In this document: positions 19,833 through 26,766 of the stretch, one piece after another
Position numbering within the stretch: the first letter of the stretch is position 1
How the letters are laid out: every line of letters starts with the position of its first letter
Origin: Paraburkholderia ultramafica
GTDB lineage: Bacteria; Pseudomonadota; Gammaproteobacteria; Burkholderiales; Burkholderiaceae
NCBI RefSeq assembly: GCF_902859915.1
Contig: NZ_CADIKK010000027.1
Location: forward strand, 1 to 64,000
Reading direction: 5' to 3'
Length of the DNA stretch: 64,000 nt
Position numbers and translations under genes: made by a program
Notes under the pieces: generated by a model
Databases searched by the model: none
Told to the model about the DNA's origin: nothing
Seen by the model: only the letters and a program-made list of their open reading frames with translations

Positions 19833-20864
19833 ATGGCATTTAACGTCACGCTCCGGCAAAGCGGCCGGCAGTTTCAGGTAGAACAGGACGAACCGGTGCT
19901 GAGCGCCGCCTTGCGCCAGGGCATCGGCCTGCCGTACGGTTGCAAGAACGGCGCTTGCGGTTCGTGCAAAGGCGCCGTGGTGAGCGGCGAGATCGAACAG
20001 CGCGCGCATTCGTCGTCGGCCTTGTCGAACGACGAAAAGACGCGTGGCATGGCGCTCCTGTGCTGCGCGACCGCCTGCTCCGATCTCGAAGTGGACATCC
20101 GCGAAGTGGCCGGTGTCGGCGACGTGCAGATCAAGAAGCTGCCGTGTCGCGTGAACGCGATCGAGCGCAAGGCCGACGACGTCATCGTCGTGAAGCTGCA
20201 ACTGCCCGCCAACGAGCGTCTGCAATATCTGGCCGGCCAGTACCTCGAATTCATTCTGAAAGACGGCAAGCGCCGCAGCTATTCGATGGCGAGCGCGCCG
20301 CATACGGAAGGCCCGGTCGAACTGCATATCCGTCACATGCCCGGTGGCGCGTTCACCGATCACGTGTTCAACACGATGAAAGAACGCGACATCCTCCGCT
20401 TCGAAGCACCGCTCGGCACGTTCTTCCTGCGCGAAGATTCGGACAAGCCGATCGTGCTGCTCGCGTCGGGCACCGGCTTCGCGCCGTTGAAGGCGATCGT
20501 CGAGCACGCTGTGTTCAAGAACCTGGAACGGCCCATGACGCTGTACTGGGGCGCCCGCCGCAAGAAGGATCTGTACCTGCTCGAACTGGCCGAACAATGG
20601 GCGCGCGAGATTCCGAACTTCAAGTTCGTGCCGGTGCTGTCGGAGCCGGACGCGAGCGACGCGTGGACCGGCCGGGTCGGCTTCGTGCATCGCGCGGTGA
20701 TCGAAGACCTGCCCGATCTGTCGGCGTACCAGGTGTATGCGTGCGGCGCGCCGGTGATGGTCGAGTCGGCACAGCGCGATTTCACCCAGCATCATGGCCT
20801 GCCGGAAGACGAGTTCTATGCGGACTCCTTCACGAGCGAAGCGGATCTGGCGAACGCGGTTTGA
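19833..20864 (+). CDS. Ferredoxin-NAD(P)H oxidoreductase (AscD/DdhD-like)
   Basis: The 343-residue flavoprotein fuses an N-terminal plant-type 2Fe-2S domain (Cys37, Cys42, Cys45 in GCKNGACGSCKG, with the fourth at Cys77/78) to a ferredoxin-NADP reductase unit. FAD is bound through RRSYSMAS (about 148-155) and NAD(P)H through LLASGTGFAPLKA. Such proteins are often annotated as CDP-6-deoxy-glucoseen reductase. No deoxysugar genes lie nearby, so a general electron-transfer role is at least as likely. It ends before a hairpin at 20922-20953. Confidence 0.88.
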   Translation: MAFNVTLRQSGRQFQVEQDEPVLSAALRQGIGLPYGCKNGACGSCKGAVVSGEIEQRAHSSSALSNDEKTRGMALLCCATACSDLEVDIREVAGVGDVQIKKLPCRVNAIERKADDVIVVKLQLPANERLQYLAGQYLEFILKDGKRRSYSMASAPHTEGPVELHIRHMPGGAFTDHVFNTMKERDILRFEAPLGTFFLREDSDKPIVLLASGTGFAPLKAIVEHAVFKNLERPMTLYWGARRKKDLYLLELAEQWAREIPNFKFVPVLSEPDASDAWTGRVGFVHRAVIEDLPDLSAYQVYACGAPVMVESAQRDFTQHHGLPEDEFYADSFTSEADLANAV

Positions 20865-20921
20865 TCGAATGCACGGCCTCGCCGACACGTCGACGACGCC
20901 GTGCGCGCGCAACGTGTCAGC

Positions 20922-20953
20922 ATGAAGGCGGACGCGCAAAAATCCGTCTTCAT
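20922..20953 (+). terminator. Hairpin after the flavoprotein gene
   Basis: ATGAAGGCGGA (20922-20932) pairs with TCCGTCTTCAT (20943-20953) over 11 bp including one G-U pair. There is no U-tract after it, so it may stabilise the 3' end more than terminate. Confidence 0.4.
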
Positions 20954-20962
20954 GCCCATCGG

Positions 20963-20981
20963 TGCAAATTCATGCAAATTC
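20963..20981 (+). repeat. Tandem TGCAAATTC repeat upstream of the argD leader promoter
   Basis: TGCAAATTC occurs at 20963-20971 and 20973-20981, one helical turn apart. It ends four bases before the -35 box. This is the usual place for an activator. It is not a clear ARG box, although ATGAATTTGCA on the other strand shares TGAAT with ArgR half-sites. Confidence 0.45.
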
Positions 20982-20985
20982 GTGG

Positions 20986-21015
20986 TTTACACCGGCACTT
21001 TCCTTGTCGTATTCT
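20986..21015 (+). promoter_or_regulatory. Promoter of the argD leader transcript
   Basis: TTTACA (20986-20991) and TATTCT (21010-21015) are separated by 18 bases. The expected start point is G21021 or A21023. A21023 is the first base of the leader peptide's ATG, so the messenger would be leaderless or carry at most two bases before AUG. Confidence 0.55.
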
Positions 21016-21022
21016 TTCGCGC

Positions 21023-21073
21023 ATGAACCGCATCCAGTCCGAACTTCGACGTCGCCGCTCGCCGCTCCCTTAG
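21023..21073 (+). CDS. Arginine-rich leader peptide of argD (16 codons)
   Basis: ATG 21023 to TAG 21071-21073 encodes MNRIQSELRRRRSPLP. Codons 9-12 are CGA CGT CGC CGC (21047-21058), four Arg in a row, and codon 3 is also Arg. There is no Shine-Dalgarno sequence, which agrees with translation from a leaderless 5' end. The peptide lies between a promoter and a strong terminator upstream of argD. Its stop codon is five bases ahead of the antiterminator strand. All this fits an attenuation leader that senses charged tRNA-Arg. It is too short for ordinary gene callers. I know no named homologue. Confidence 0.6.
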   Translation: MNRIQSELRRRRSPLP

Positions 21074-21077
21074 GGAC

Positions 21078-21145
21078 GCCGCTGGCTTCGTCACGGATTC
21101 GCGCCGTACAAGGGCGCAAGCTGTTCGAATCATGAAAGCCACGGC
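21078..21145 (+). promoter_or_regulatory. Predicted antiterminator helix of the argD leader
   Basis: GCCG-C-TGGCTT (21078-21088) can pair with AAGCCACGGC (21136-21145): 10 base pairs with only C21082 bulged. The second strand is also the 5' arm of the terminator, so the two structures exclude each other. A ribosome finishing at the UAG would cover part of the first strand; one stalled on the Arg codons would not. A small hairpin GCGCC/GGCGC (21101-21117) fits inside the loop. Confidence 0.55.
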
Positions 21146-21165
21146 GTGCCGTGGCTTTTCTGTTT
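21135..21165 (+). terminator. Attenuator terminator before argD
   Basis: AAAGCCACGGC (21135-21145) and GCCGTGGCTTT (21148-21158) form a perfect 11-bp stem with the loop GT, which in practice opens to four bases. TTCTGTTTTT follows. This is a strong intrinsic terminator about 70 bases before the argD start. Confidence 0.85.
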
Positions 21166-21235
21166 TTCCGGCCGCCGTTTCATAGTTGGCCAACTCGTCA
21201 TTTCACCTTCACCCCGTTGCCTGGAGCCCGCCGTC

Positions 21236-22420
21236 ATGAATTTCAATGAGTACCCTATCGAGTCGCTGATGTACATCACGAACCGGCCCGAAATCGTTTT
21301 CACGCACGGCAAGGGCTCATGGCTCTATGACAATAACGGCAAGCGCTATCTGGACTTCATCCAGGGGTGGGCGGTCAACAGTCTCGGCCATTGCAACGAC
21401 GGCATGATCGAAGCGCTGAACACGCAGGCGAAGCTGCTGCTCAATCCGTCGCCGGCGTTCTATAACGAACCGATGGCGCGACTCGCCGGTTTGCTCACGC
21501 AACACAGCTGCTTCGACAAGGTGTTCTTCGCGAACAGCGGCGCCGAAGCCAACGAAGGCGCGATCAAGCTCGCGCGCAAGTGGGGCAAGAAGTTCAAGGA
21601 CGGCGCGTTCGAAATCATCACGTTCGATCACAGCTTCCACGGCCGCACGCTCGCGACCATGTCGGCCAGCGGCAAGCCGGGCTGGGACACGATCTACGCA
21701 CCGCAAGTGCCGGGCTTCCCGAAGGCGGATCTGAACGACATCGCGTCGGTGGAAAAGCTCATCAATGCGAAGACGGTCGCCGTGATGCTCGAACCGATTC
21801 AGGGCGAAGGCGGCGTGATTCCCGCCACGCGCGAATTCATGCAGCAACTGCGCGCGCTGACCAAAAAGCACAACCTGCTGCTGATCGTCGACGAAGTGCA
21901 AAGCGGCTGCGGCCGTGCGGGCACGCTGTTCGCGTATGAGCTGTCGGACATCGAGCCGGACATCATGACGCTCGGCAAGGGCATCGGCGGCGGCGTGCCG
22001 CTCGCGGCGCTGCTGGCGAAAGCGGACGTCGCGGTGTTCGAAGCCGGCGATCAGGGCGGCACCTACAACGGCAATCCGCTGATGACCGCGGTCGGCTACT
22101 CGGTGATTTCGCAACTGACGGCGCCGGGCTTCCTCGAAGGCGTGCGGGCACGCGGCGATTATTTGCGCGCGAAGCTGCTGGAGTTGTCGGAGGAACGCGG
22201 CTTCAAGGGCGAACGCGGCGAGGGCCTGCTGCGCGCGTTGCTGCTCGGCAAGGACATCGGCAACCAGATCGTCGAGAAGGCGCGCGACATGCAGCCCGAC
22301 GGCCTGCTGCTGAACGCGGCGCGTCCGAACCTGCTGCGCTTCATGCCGGCGCTGAACGTGACGAACGAAGAGATCGACCAGATGATGGCGATGCTGCGTT
22401 CGATTCTCGACACGCTGTAA
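21236..22420 (+). CDS. argD: Acetylornithine aminotransferase ArgD (class III, PLP)
   Basis: The 394-residue enzyme should convert N-acetylglutamate semialdehyde to N-acetylornithine in arginine synthesis, and may also act on succinyl-diaminopimelate precursors. Class III hallmarks are present: FANSGAEANEGAIKLARKWG, HSFHGRTLATMSASGKPGW, the PLP-contacting ...LIVDEVQSGCGRAGTLFA, and the Schiff-base Lys in TLGKGIGGGVP. The end N-V-T-x-E-E-I-D-x-M matches the family. ATG 21236 has CTGGAG ten bases upstream. A terminator and Arg-codon leader stand upstream, which supports an arginine-pathway role over other omega-aminotransferase activities. Confidence 0.88.
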   Translation: MNFNEYPIESLMYITNRPEIVFTHGKGSWLYDNNGKRYLDFIQGWAVNSLGHCNDGMIEALNTQAKLLLNPSPAFYNEPMARLAGLLTQHSCFDKVFFANSGAEANEGAIKLARKWGKKFKDGAFEIITFDHSFHGRTLATMSASGKPGWDTIYAPQVPGFPKADLNDIASVEKLINAKTVAVMLEPIQGEGGVIPATREFMQQLRALTKKHNLLLIVDEVQSGCGRAGTLFAYELSDIEPDIMTLGKGIGGGVPLAALLAKADVAVFEAGDQGGTYNGNPLMTAVGYSVISQLTAPGFLEGVRARGDYLRAKLLELSEERGFKGERGEGLLRALLLGKDIGNQIVEKARDMQPDGLLLNAARPNLLRFMPALNVTNEEIDQMMAMLRSILDTL

Positions 22421-22753
22421 CCCAATGCAAACACGCGACCGGAGCTGTCCTTTCTCGCGGTGCTCGGCGAGCGCATCGTCGGCACGGTGATGGGAGGCTA
22501 CGACGGGCACCGTGGCTGGCTGTATTCGCTTGCGGTCGATGAATCGCTGCGCCGTCACGGTATCGGCACGCGTCTGGTCGCGCATGTCGAACACGCGTTG
22601 ACCGGGCTCGGCTGTCCGAAGCTGAATCTGCAGGTGCTGTCCACGAAGGCCGAAGTCCGCGCGTTTTACGAGGCGCTCGGTTATCGCGCCGATGCGGTGA
22701 TCAGTCTCGGCAAGCGCCTTGACGCGTTGGCGGATCCGGTGCCGGCCGGCTGA
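22421..22753 (+). pseudogene. GNAT acetyltransferase (YpeA-like) lacking its N-terminus
   Basis: The readable part keeps the YpeA pattern IVGTVMGGYDGHRGWLY, then the acetyl-CoA loop RRHGIGTRL, GCPKLNLQV, and FYEALGYRADAVISLGKRL. The first 35-45 residues of the fold are missing: the frame continues upstream only to the argD stop codon at 22418. The only possible starts are late (GTG 22460, with GGAG 15-20 bases upstream), giving about 97 residues. YpeA is about 141. A deletion seems to have joined the argD 3' end to the middle of this gene, so it is probably non-functional. Confidence 0.6.
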
Positions 22754-22780
22754 TCGGTCGCACGCCTGAATGGAAAAGAG

Positions 22781-22818
22781 AAGGCCGCATGTGCGTTTTC
22801 GCGCATGCGGCCTTGTTT
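22781..22818. terminator. Bidirectional terminator between argD/GNAT and livF
   Basis: AAGGCCGCATG (22781-22791) pairs with CATGCGGCCTT (22804-22814). On the plus strand TGTTTC follows, and on the minus strand TCTCTTTTCC follows. It should end both converging transcripts. Confidence 0.75.
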
Positions 22819-22848
22819 CATCGGTACGGCTGATTGATTCAGCGTGGC

Positions 22849-23571
22849 TTATTCACCCAAATAAGCCGCACGCACCTTCGGATCATCGAGCATCTGCTTC
22901 GCGTCGCCGGACATCGTGACCAGACCCGAGTCCATCACATAGCCGCGATTCGCCGCTTGCAGCGCGAGCCGCGCGTTCTGCTCGACCAGCAGCACGGTCA
23001 TGCCTTCGGCCGAAATCGACCGCACCACTTCGAAGATCTTCTCCACCATGATCGGCGACAGCCCCATCGACGGTTCGTCCAGCAGCAACAGCTTGGGACG
23101 CGAGATGATCGCGCGCGCCATCGCCAGCATCTGCTGTTCGCCGCCCGACAGCGTGCCCGCGTATTGCGTCGCGCGTTCCTTCAGGCGCGGGAAGAAGCCG
23201 AACATGCGATCGACGTCCGACTTGATGCCGTCCGTGTCCGTACGCAGATAGGCACCCATCTGCATGTTCTCGACGATCGACATGCGCGCGAAGATGCCAC
23301 GGCCTTCCGGCACCATCGCCAGACCGCGCTTGAGCAGTTCGTGCGCCGGGACGCCCTTGATCGACTGGCCCATGTACTCGATGTCGCCCGCCGAGTACGG
23401 CTTCAGACCCGTGATCGCCTTCATCGTCGTGGTCTTGCCCGCGCCGTTCGCGCCGATCAGCGTGACCAGCTCGCCCTGCCCGACTTCGAGGTCGATGCCC
23501 TTGACTGCCTGGATGCCGCCGTAATTGACCTGCAGGCCCTTGACTTTCAACATTGCTTGCATTGTGGACAT
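22849..23571 (-). CDS. livF: Branched-chain amino-acid ABC transporter ATPase LivF
   Basis: The 240-residue ATPase powers branched-chain amino-acid uptake. It shows GANGAGKTTTMKAITGL (Walker A), MVPEGRGIFARMSIVENM (typical of LivF), signature LSGGEQQML and Walker B LLLLDEPSMGLSP. The start ATG 23571 overlaps the livG stop (TGATG). Two further in-frame ATGs lie three and six codons inside. It is the last gene of livKHMGF and is followed by a bidirectional terminator. Confidence 0.96.
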   Translation of the reverse strand: MSTMQAMLKVKGLQVNYGGIQAVKGIDLEVGQGELVTLIGANGAGKTTTMKAITGLKPYSAGDIEYMGQSIKGVPAHELLKRGLAMVPEGRGIFARMSIVENMQMGAYLRTDTDGIKSDVDRMFGFFPRLKERATQYAGTLSGGEQQMLAMARAIISRPKLLLLDEPSMGLSPIMVEKIFEVVRSISAEGMTVLLVEQNARLALQAANRGYVMDSGLVTMSGDAKQMLDDPKVRAAYLGE

Positions 23572-24371
23572 CAGTGGACTCCCGCACCCAGATAAGCTTC
23601 GATCACCTTCGCATCCTTCTGCACGTCCTGCGGCAAACCTTGCGCAATCACCTTGCCATAGTCGAGCACCGTCATCTGGTTGCACAGACCCATCACGAGT
23701 TTCACGTCGTGTTCGATCAGCAGGATCGTCTTGCCGTCCGAGCGGATCTTGTCGAGCAGCTTGGTCAGCTCGACTTTTTCCGTCGCGTTCATGCCGGCCG
23801 CCGGTTCGTCGAGCGCAAGCAGCTTCGGATCGGTCGCCAATGCGCGGGCGATTTCCAGACGACGCTGGTGGCCATACGACAGGTTGCGCGACGTGTAGTC
23901 CGCGTACTGCGTAATGCCGACGTAGTCGAGCAGCTCGATCGCGCGTTCCTTGATCTCGCGCTCTTCCTGGCGTTCGGCCGGTGTCTGGAACACCGCGCCG
24001 AGCAGGCCGTGCCTGGTGCGCACGTGCCGGCCGACCATCACGTTTTCCAGCGCGGTCATGCCGCCGAACAGACGGATGTTCTGGAACGTGCGGGCGATGC
24101 CCGCCTTCGCCACCTGGTAGACCGCCGTCGGCGTGTACTCGATGCCGTCGAGCTTGAACTCGCCCGAATCCGGCGTGTACAGACCCGTGATCACGTTGAA
24201 GAAAGTCGTCTTGCCGGCGCCGTTCGGGCCGATCAGGCCGTAGATCTGGCCGGATTTGATTTGCAGGCCGACCTCGGACAGCGCCTGCAAGCCGCCGAAG
24301 CGCTTGTTGACGCCTTTCACCGACAGGCGGATCTGGTCGCTGCCCACGTTGTTGCTAACGTTATCGCTCAT
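23571..24371 (-). CDS. livG: Branched-chain amino-acid ABC transporter ATPase LivG
   Basis: This 266-residue ATPase is the LivF partner. LSVKGVNKRFGGLQAL starts the domain. Walker A is GPNGAGKTTFFNVITGLY, TFQNIRLFGGMTALENVMVG is typical of LivG, and the signature is LSYGHQRRLEIARAL. The Walker B segment LLALDEPAAGMN is followed by LIEHDVKLVMGLC. The Asn/Val/Ser-rich N-terminus before residue 13 is not conserved. It lies 19 bases after livM. Confidence 0.96.
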   Translation of the reverse strand: MSDNVSNNVGSDQIRLSVKGVNKRFGGLQALSEVGLQIKSGQIYGLIGPNGAGKTTFFNVITGLYTPDSGEFKLDGIEYTPTAVYQVAKAGIARTFQNIRLFGGMTALENVMVGRHVRTRHGLLGAVFQTPAERQEEREIKERAIELLDYVGITQYADYTSRNLSYGHQRRLEIARALATDPKLLALDEPAAGMNATEKVELTKLLDKIRSDGKTILLIEHDVKLVMGLCNQMTVLDYGKVIAQGLPQDVQKDAKVIEAYLGAGVH

Positions 24372-24390
24372 GTGATTTCTCCCCCAGGCC

Positions 24391-25560
24391 TCAGGCACGC
24401 ACCGGCTTCTTGCCGCTGCGCTTCGCCAGTTTCGCAATCTTGTCTTCGTGCTTCGGCGACGGCCACAGGCCTTCCGAGCGGTACAGCATGATCACGACCA
24501 TCGCGAGGCCGTACAGCAACTGACGGATCACTTCGGTATCGACGATTTCGTGGCCGAAGATCATGTTCTGCAGCGGACCCATCGTCGAGCGCAGGAATTC
24601 CGGGAACACCGCGAGCAGCACCGCGCCGAGAATCACGCCAGGAATGTGGCCCATCCCGCCGAGCACCACGCACGCCAGCACCACGACCGATTCCCAGAAG
24701 GTGAACGACTCCGGCGACACGAAGCCCTGGAACGAACCGAACATCGCGCCCGACAGGCCGCCGAACGACGCGCCCATCGCGAACGCCAGCAGCTTCACAT
24801 TGCGGGTGTTGATCCCCATCGCCTTGGCGGCGATTTCGTCTTCACGGATCGCGGCCCATGCGCGGCCGATCCGCGAATGCTGCAGGCGCGTGCAGGTCCA
24901 GATCACGAGCAGCGCGCACAGCACGAACAGGTAGTAGTACGCGTACACCGACGGGAACTGGAAGCCGAACAGCGAGTGCGTCTGCGCGAGACTGAAACCG
25001 TCGACCTGCACCGGATCGATCCCCGTGATCCCCTTCGGGCCGTTGGTGATGTTCACCGGACGGTCGAGGTTGTTCATGAAGATCCGCACGATTTCCCCGA
25101 AGCCCAGGGTCACGATCGCGAGATAGTCGCCACGCAGACGCAGGGTCGGCGCACCGAGCACAATCCCGAAGAACGCGGCAAACGCCATCGCGATCGGCAC
25201 GATGATCCAGATCGGCACGTGCAGGCCATGAGGCGCCAGATGCGCGATCCACTCGAACTGTGTCCCGAGGTGCGGCGAGGACAGCAACGCGGCCGTGTAG
25301 GCGCCGATCGCGTAGAACGCGATGTAGCCCAGGTCCAGCAGGCCGCAGAAGCCGACCACCACGTTCAGGCCCAGTGCGAGCATCACGTACAGCATCGCGA
25401 AGTCGAGCACGCGGACCCAGTAGTTGCCGCCGGCCGCGCCGATGATCATCGGTGCGGCGATCACGAAGATCGCTGTGATGATGCCGACGATCAGCGTTTT
25501 CGTGAGGTTCTTTTCGGGGATGAGCGTCGTCGACGGCTCGATCGGTTGAATTGAGGTCAT
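24391..25560 (-). CDS. livM: Branched-chain amino-acid ABC transporter permease LivM
   Basis: A 389-residue permease with about ten helices. The LivM landmark GLNVVVGFCGLLDLGYIAFYAIGAY is split here only by quoting limits: GLNVVVGFCGLLDLG then YIAFYAIGAY. GAPTLRLRGDYLAIVTLGFG is complete, as is the ATPase-contacting GRAWAAIREDEIAAKAMGIN. The C-terminal end is Lys-rich and cytoplasmic. It lies 26 bases after livH. Confidence 0.95.
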   Translation of the reverse strand: MTSIQPIEPSTTLIPEKNLTKTLIVGIITAIFVIAAPMIIGAAGGNYWVRVLDFAMLYVMLALGLNVVVGFCGLLDLGYIAFYAIGAYTAALLSSPHLGTQFEWIAHLAPHGLHVPIWIIVPIAMAFAAFFGIVLGAPTLRLRGDYLAIVTLGFGEIVRIFMNNLDRPVNITNGPKGITGIDPVQVDGFSLAQTHSLFGFQFPSVYAYYYLFVLCALLVIWTCTRLQHSRIGRAWAAIREDEIAAKAMGINTRNVKLLAFAMGASFGGLSGAMFGSFQGFVSPESFTFWESVVVLACVVLGGMGHIPGVILGAVLLAVFPEFLRSTMGPLQNMIFGHEIVDTEVIRQLLYGLAMVVIMLYRSEGLWPSPKHEDKIAKLAKRSGKKPVRA

Positions 25561-25586
25561 GTCTGTTTACTCCTTATGGCCCGGGA

Positions 25587-26537
25587 TCAAGCGCGATCCG
25601 CAACGCGTTCGCCGAGCAGACCCGACGGACGGAACACCAGCACGATGATCAGCACGATGAATGCGAACACGTCCTGATAGTTACTGCCGAACACACCGCC
25701 CGTGAGGTTGCCGATATAGCCGGCGCCCAGCTGTTCGATCAGGCCGAGGATCACGCCGCCCACCATCGCGCCGCCGAGATTGCCGATACCGCCCAGCACC
25801 GCCGCGGTAAAGGCTTTCAGGCCGGGGATGAAGCCCATGTAGAAGTGTGCGTTACCGTATTCGGACGCGATCATCACGCCGGCCAGTGCGGCGAGCGCCG
25901 AGCCGATCATGAAGGTCGCCGAAATCACGAAGTTCGGGTTCACGCCCATCAGGCTCGCGACGCCCGGGTTCTCGGCGATCGCACGCATCGCGCGGCCGAG
26001 CCTGGTCTTGTGCACGAGCAGCAGCAGACCGCCCATCACGAGGAACGCCACCACGATGATCACGATTTCGGTCATCGAGATCACGGCGCCAGGCGTCGTG
26101 TCGGTGGCCTTGATCACGTTGATCGGGTCGGTGGGCAACAGCTGCGGGAACGGCAGCGGGTTGCGCGACCAGATCATCATCGCGAGGGTCTGCAGCAGGA
26201 TCGACACACCGATTGCGGTGATCAGCGGCGCGAGACGTGGCGCCTTGCGCAGCGGCCGGTAGGCCACGCGCTCGATCGTGTAGCCGACCAGCGAGCAGAC
26301 CACCGCCGCGATGCTCAGCGCGATGATCAGCGTCGGCACGTTGCCGAGGCCGGGGAAGTGGTTCTGCAGCACGCCTATGGCGGAGAGCGCAACCATCGCG
26401 CCCACCATCAACACGTCGCCGTGAGCGAAGTTGATGATGCCCAAGATGCCGTAAACCATCGTATAGCCCAGTGCGATGATGGCATAAACGCTGCCAAGCA
26501 CCAGTCCGTTTAGGATCTGCTGGATGAAGATATCCAT
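25587..26537 (-). CDS. livH: Branched-chain amino-acid ABC transporter permease LivH
   Basis: This 316-residue permease carries MDIFIQQILNGLVLGSVYAI, the GIINFAHGDVLMVGAM motif, and the ATPase loop GRAMRAIAENPGVASLMGVN. FTAAVLGGIGNLGGAM near the C-terminus is diagnostic of LivH. It pairs with LivM in the inner membrane. A terminator separates it from livK, so its expression depends on read-through or a weak promoter of its own in the 230-base gap. Confidence 0.96.
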   Translation of the reverse strand: MDIFIQQILNGLVLGSVYAIIALGYTMVYGILGIINFAHGDVLMVGAMVALSAIGVLQNHFPGLGNVPTLIIALSIAAVVCSLVGYTIERVAYRPLRKAPRLAPLITAIGVSILLQTLAMMIWSRNPLPFPQLLPTDPINVIKATDTTPGAVISMTEIVIIVVAFLVMGGLLLLVHKTRLGRAMRAIAENPGVASLMGVNPNFVISATFMIGSALAALAGVMIASEYGNAHFYMGFIPGLKAFTAAVLGGIGNLGGAMVGGVILGLIEQLGAGYIGNLTGGVFGSNYQDVFAFIVLIIVLVFRPSGLLGERVADRA

Positions 26538-26709
26538 TTAATGCTCCTTAGCCCGTGCGACTGGATTCGCGTTCTTCATCAGCCGGTGGGCGGTGATGCG
26601 CTACGGAATCTCAACGGCACTGCGGGTACTGATGTAAAAGACCGGTAAGGGTTATCCGCCGCCGGTTCGCCCTGACGACCGGGATGCGGTCGGGGGCTCG
26701 CCGTGGACG

Positions 26710-26747
26710 GATGCAAAAACGGCACCGTTGGGTGGTTTCGGTGCCGT
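26710..26747 (-). terminator. Internal terminator between livK and livH
   Basis: On the minus strand ACGGCACCG (26747-26739) pairs with CGGTGCCGT (26727-26719) and is followed by TTTTGC. It should cut most transcripts after livK, raising binding-protein levels over permease and ATPase. Confidence 0.75.
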
Positions 26748-26766
26748 CAGGCTAAACATCCCGTCA

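Noticed and set aside
21105..21135. Possible tRNA because of GTTCGAATC, a T-loop-like string
   Set aside because: The five bases on each side do not pair, and no acceptor, D or anticodon arm fits. The string lies inside the argD leader.
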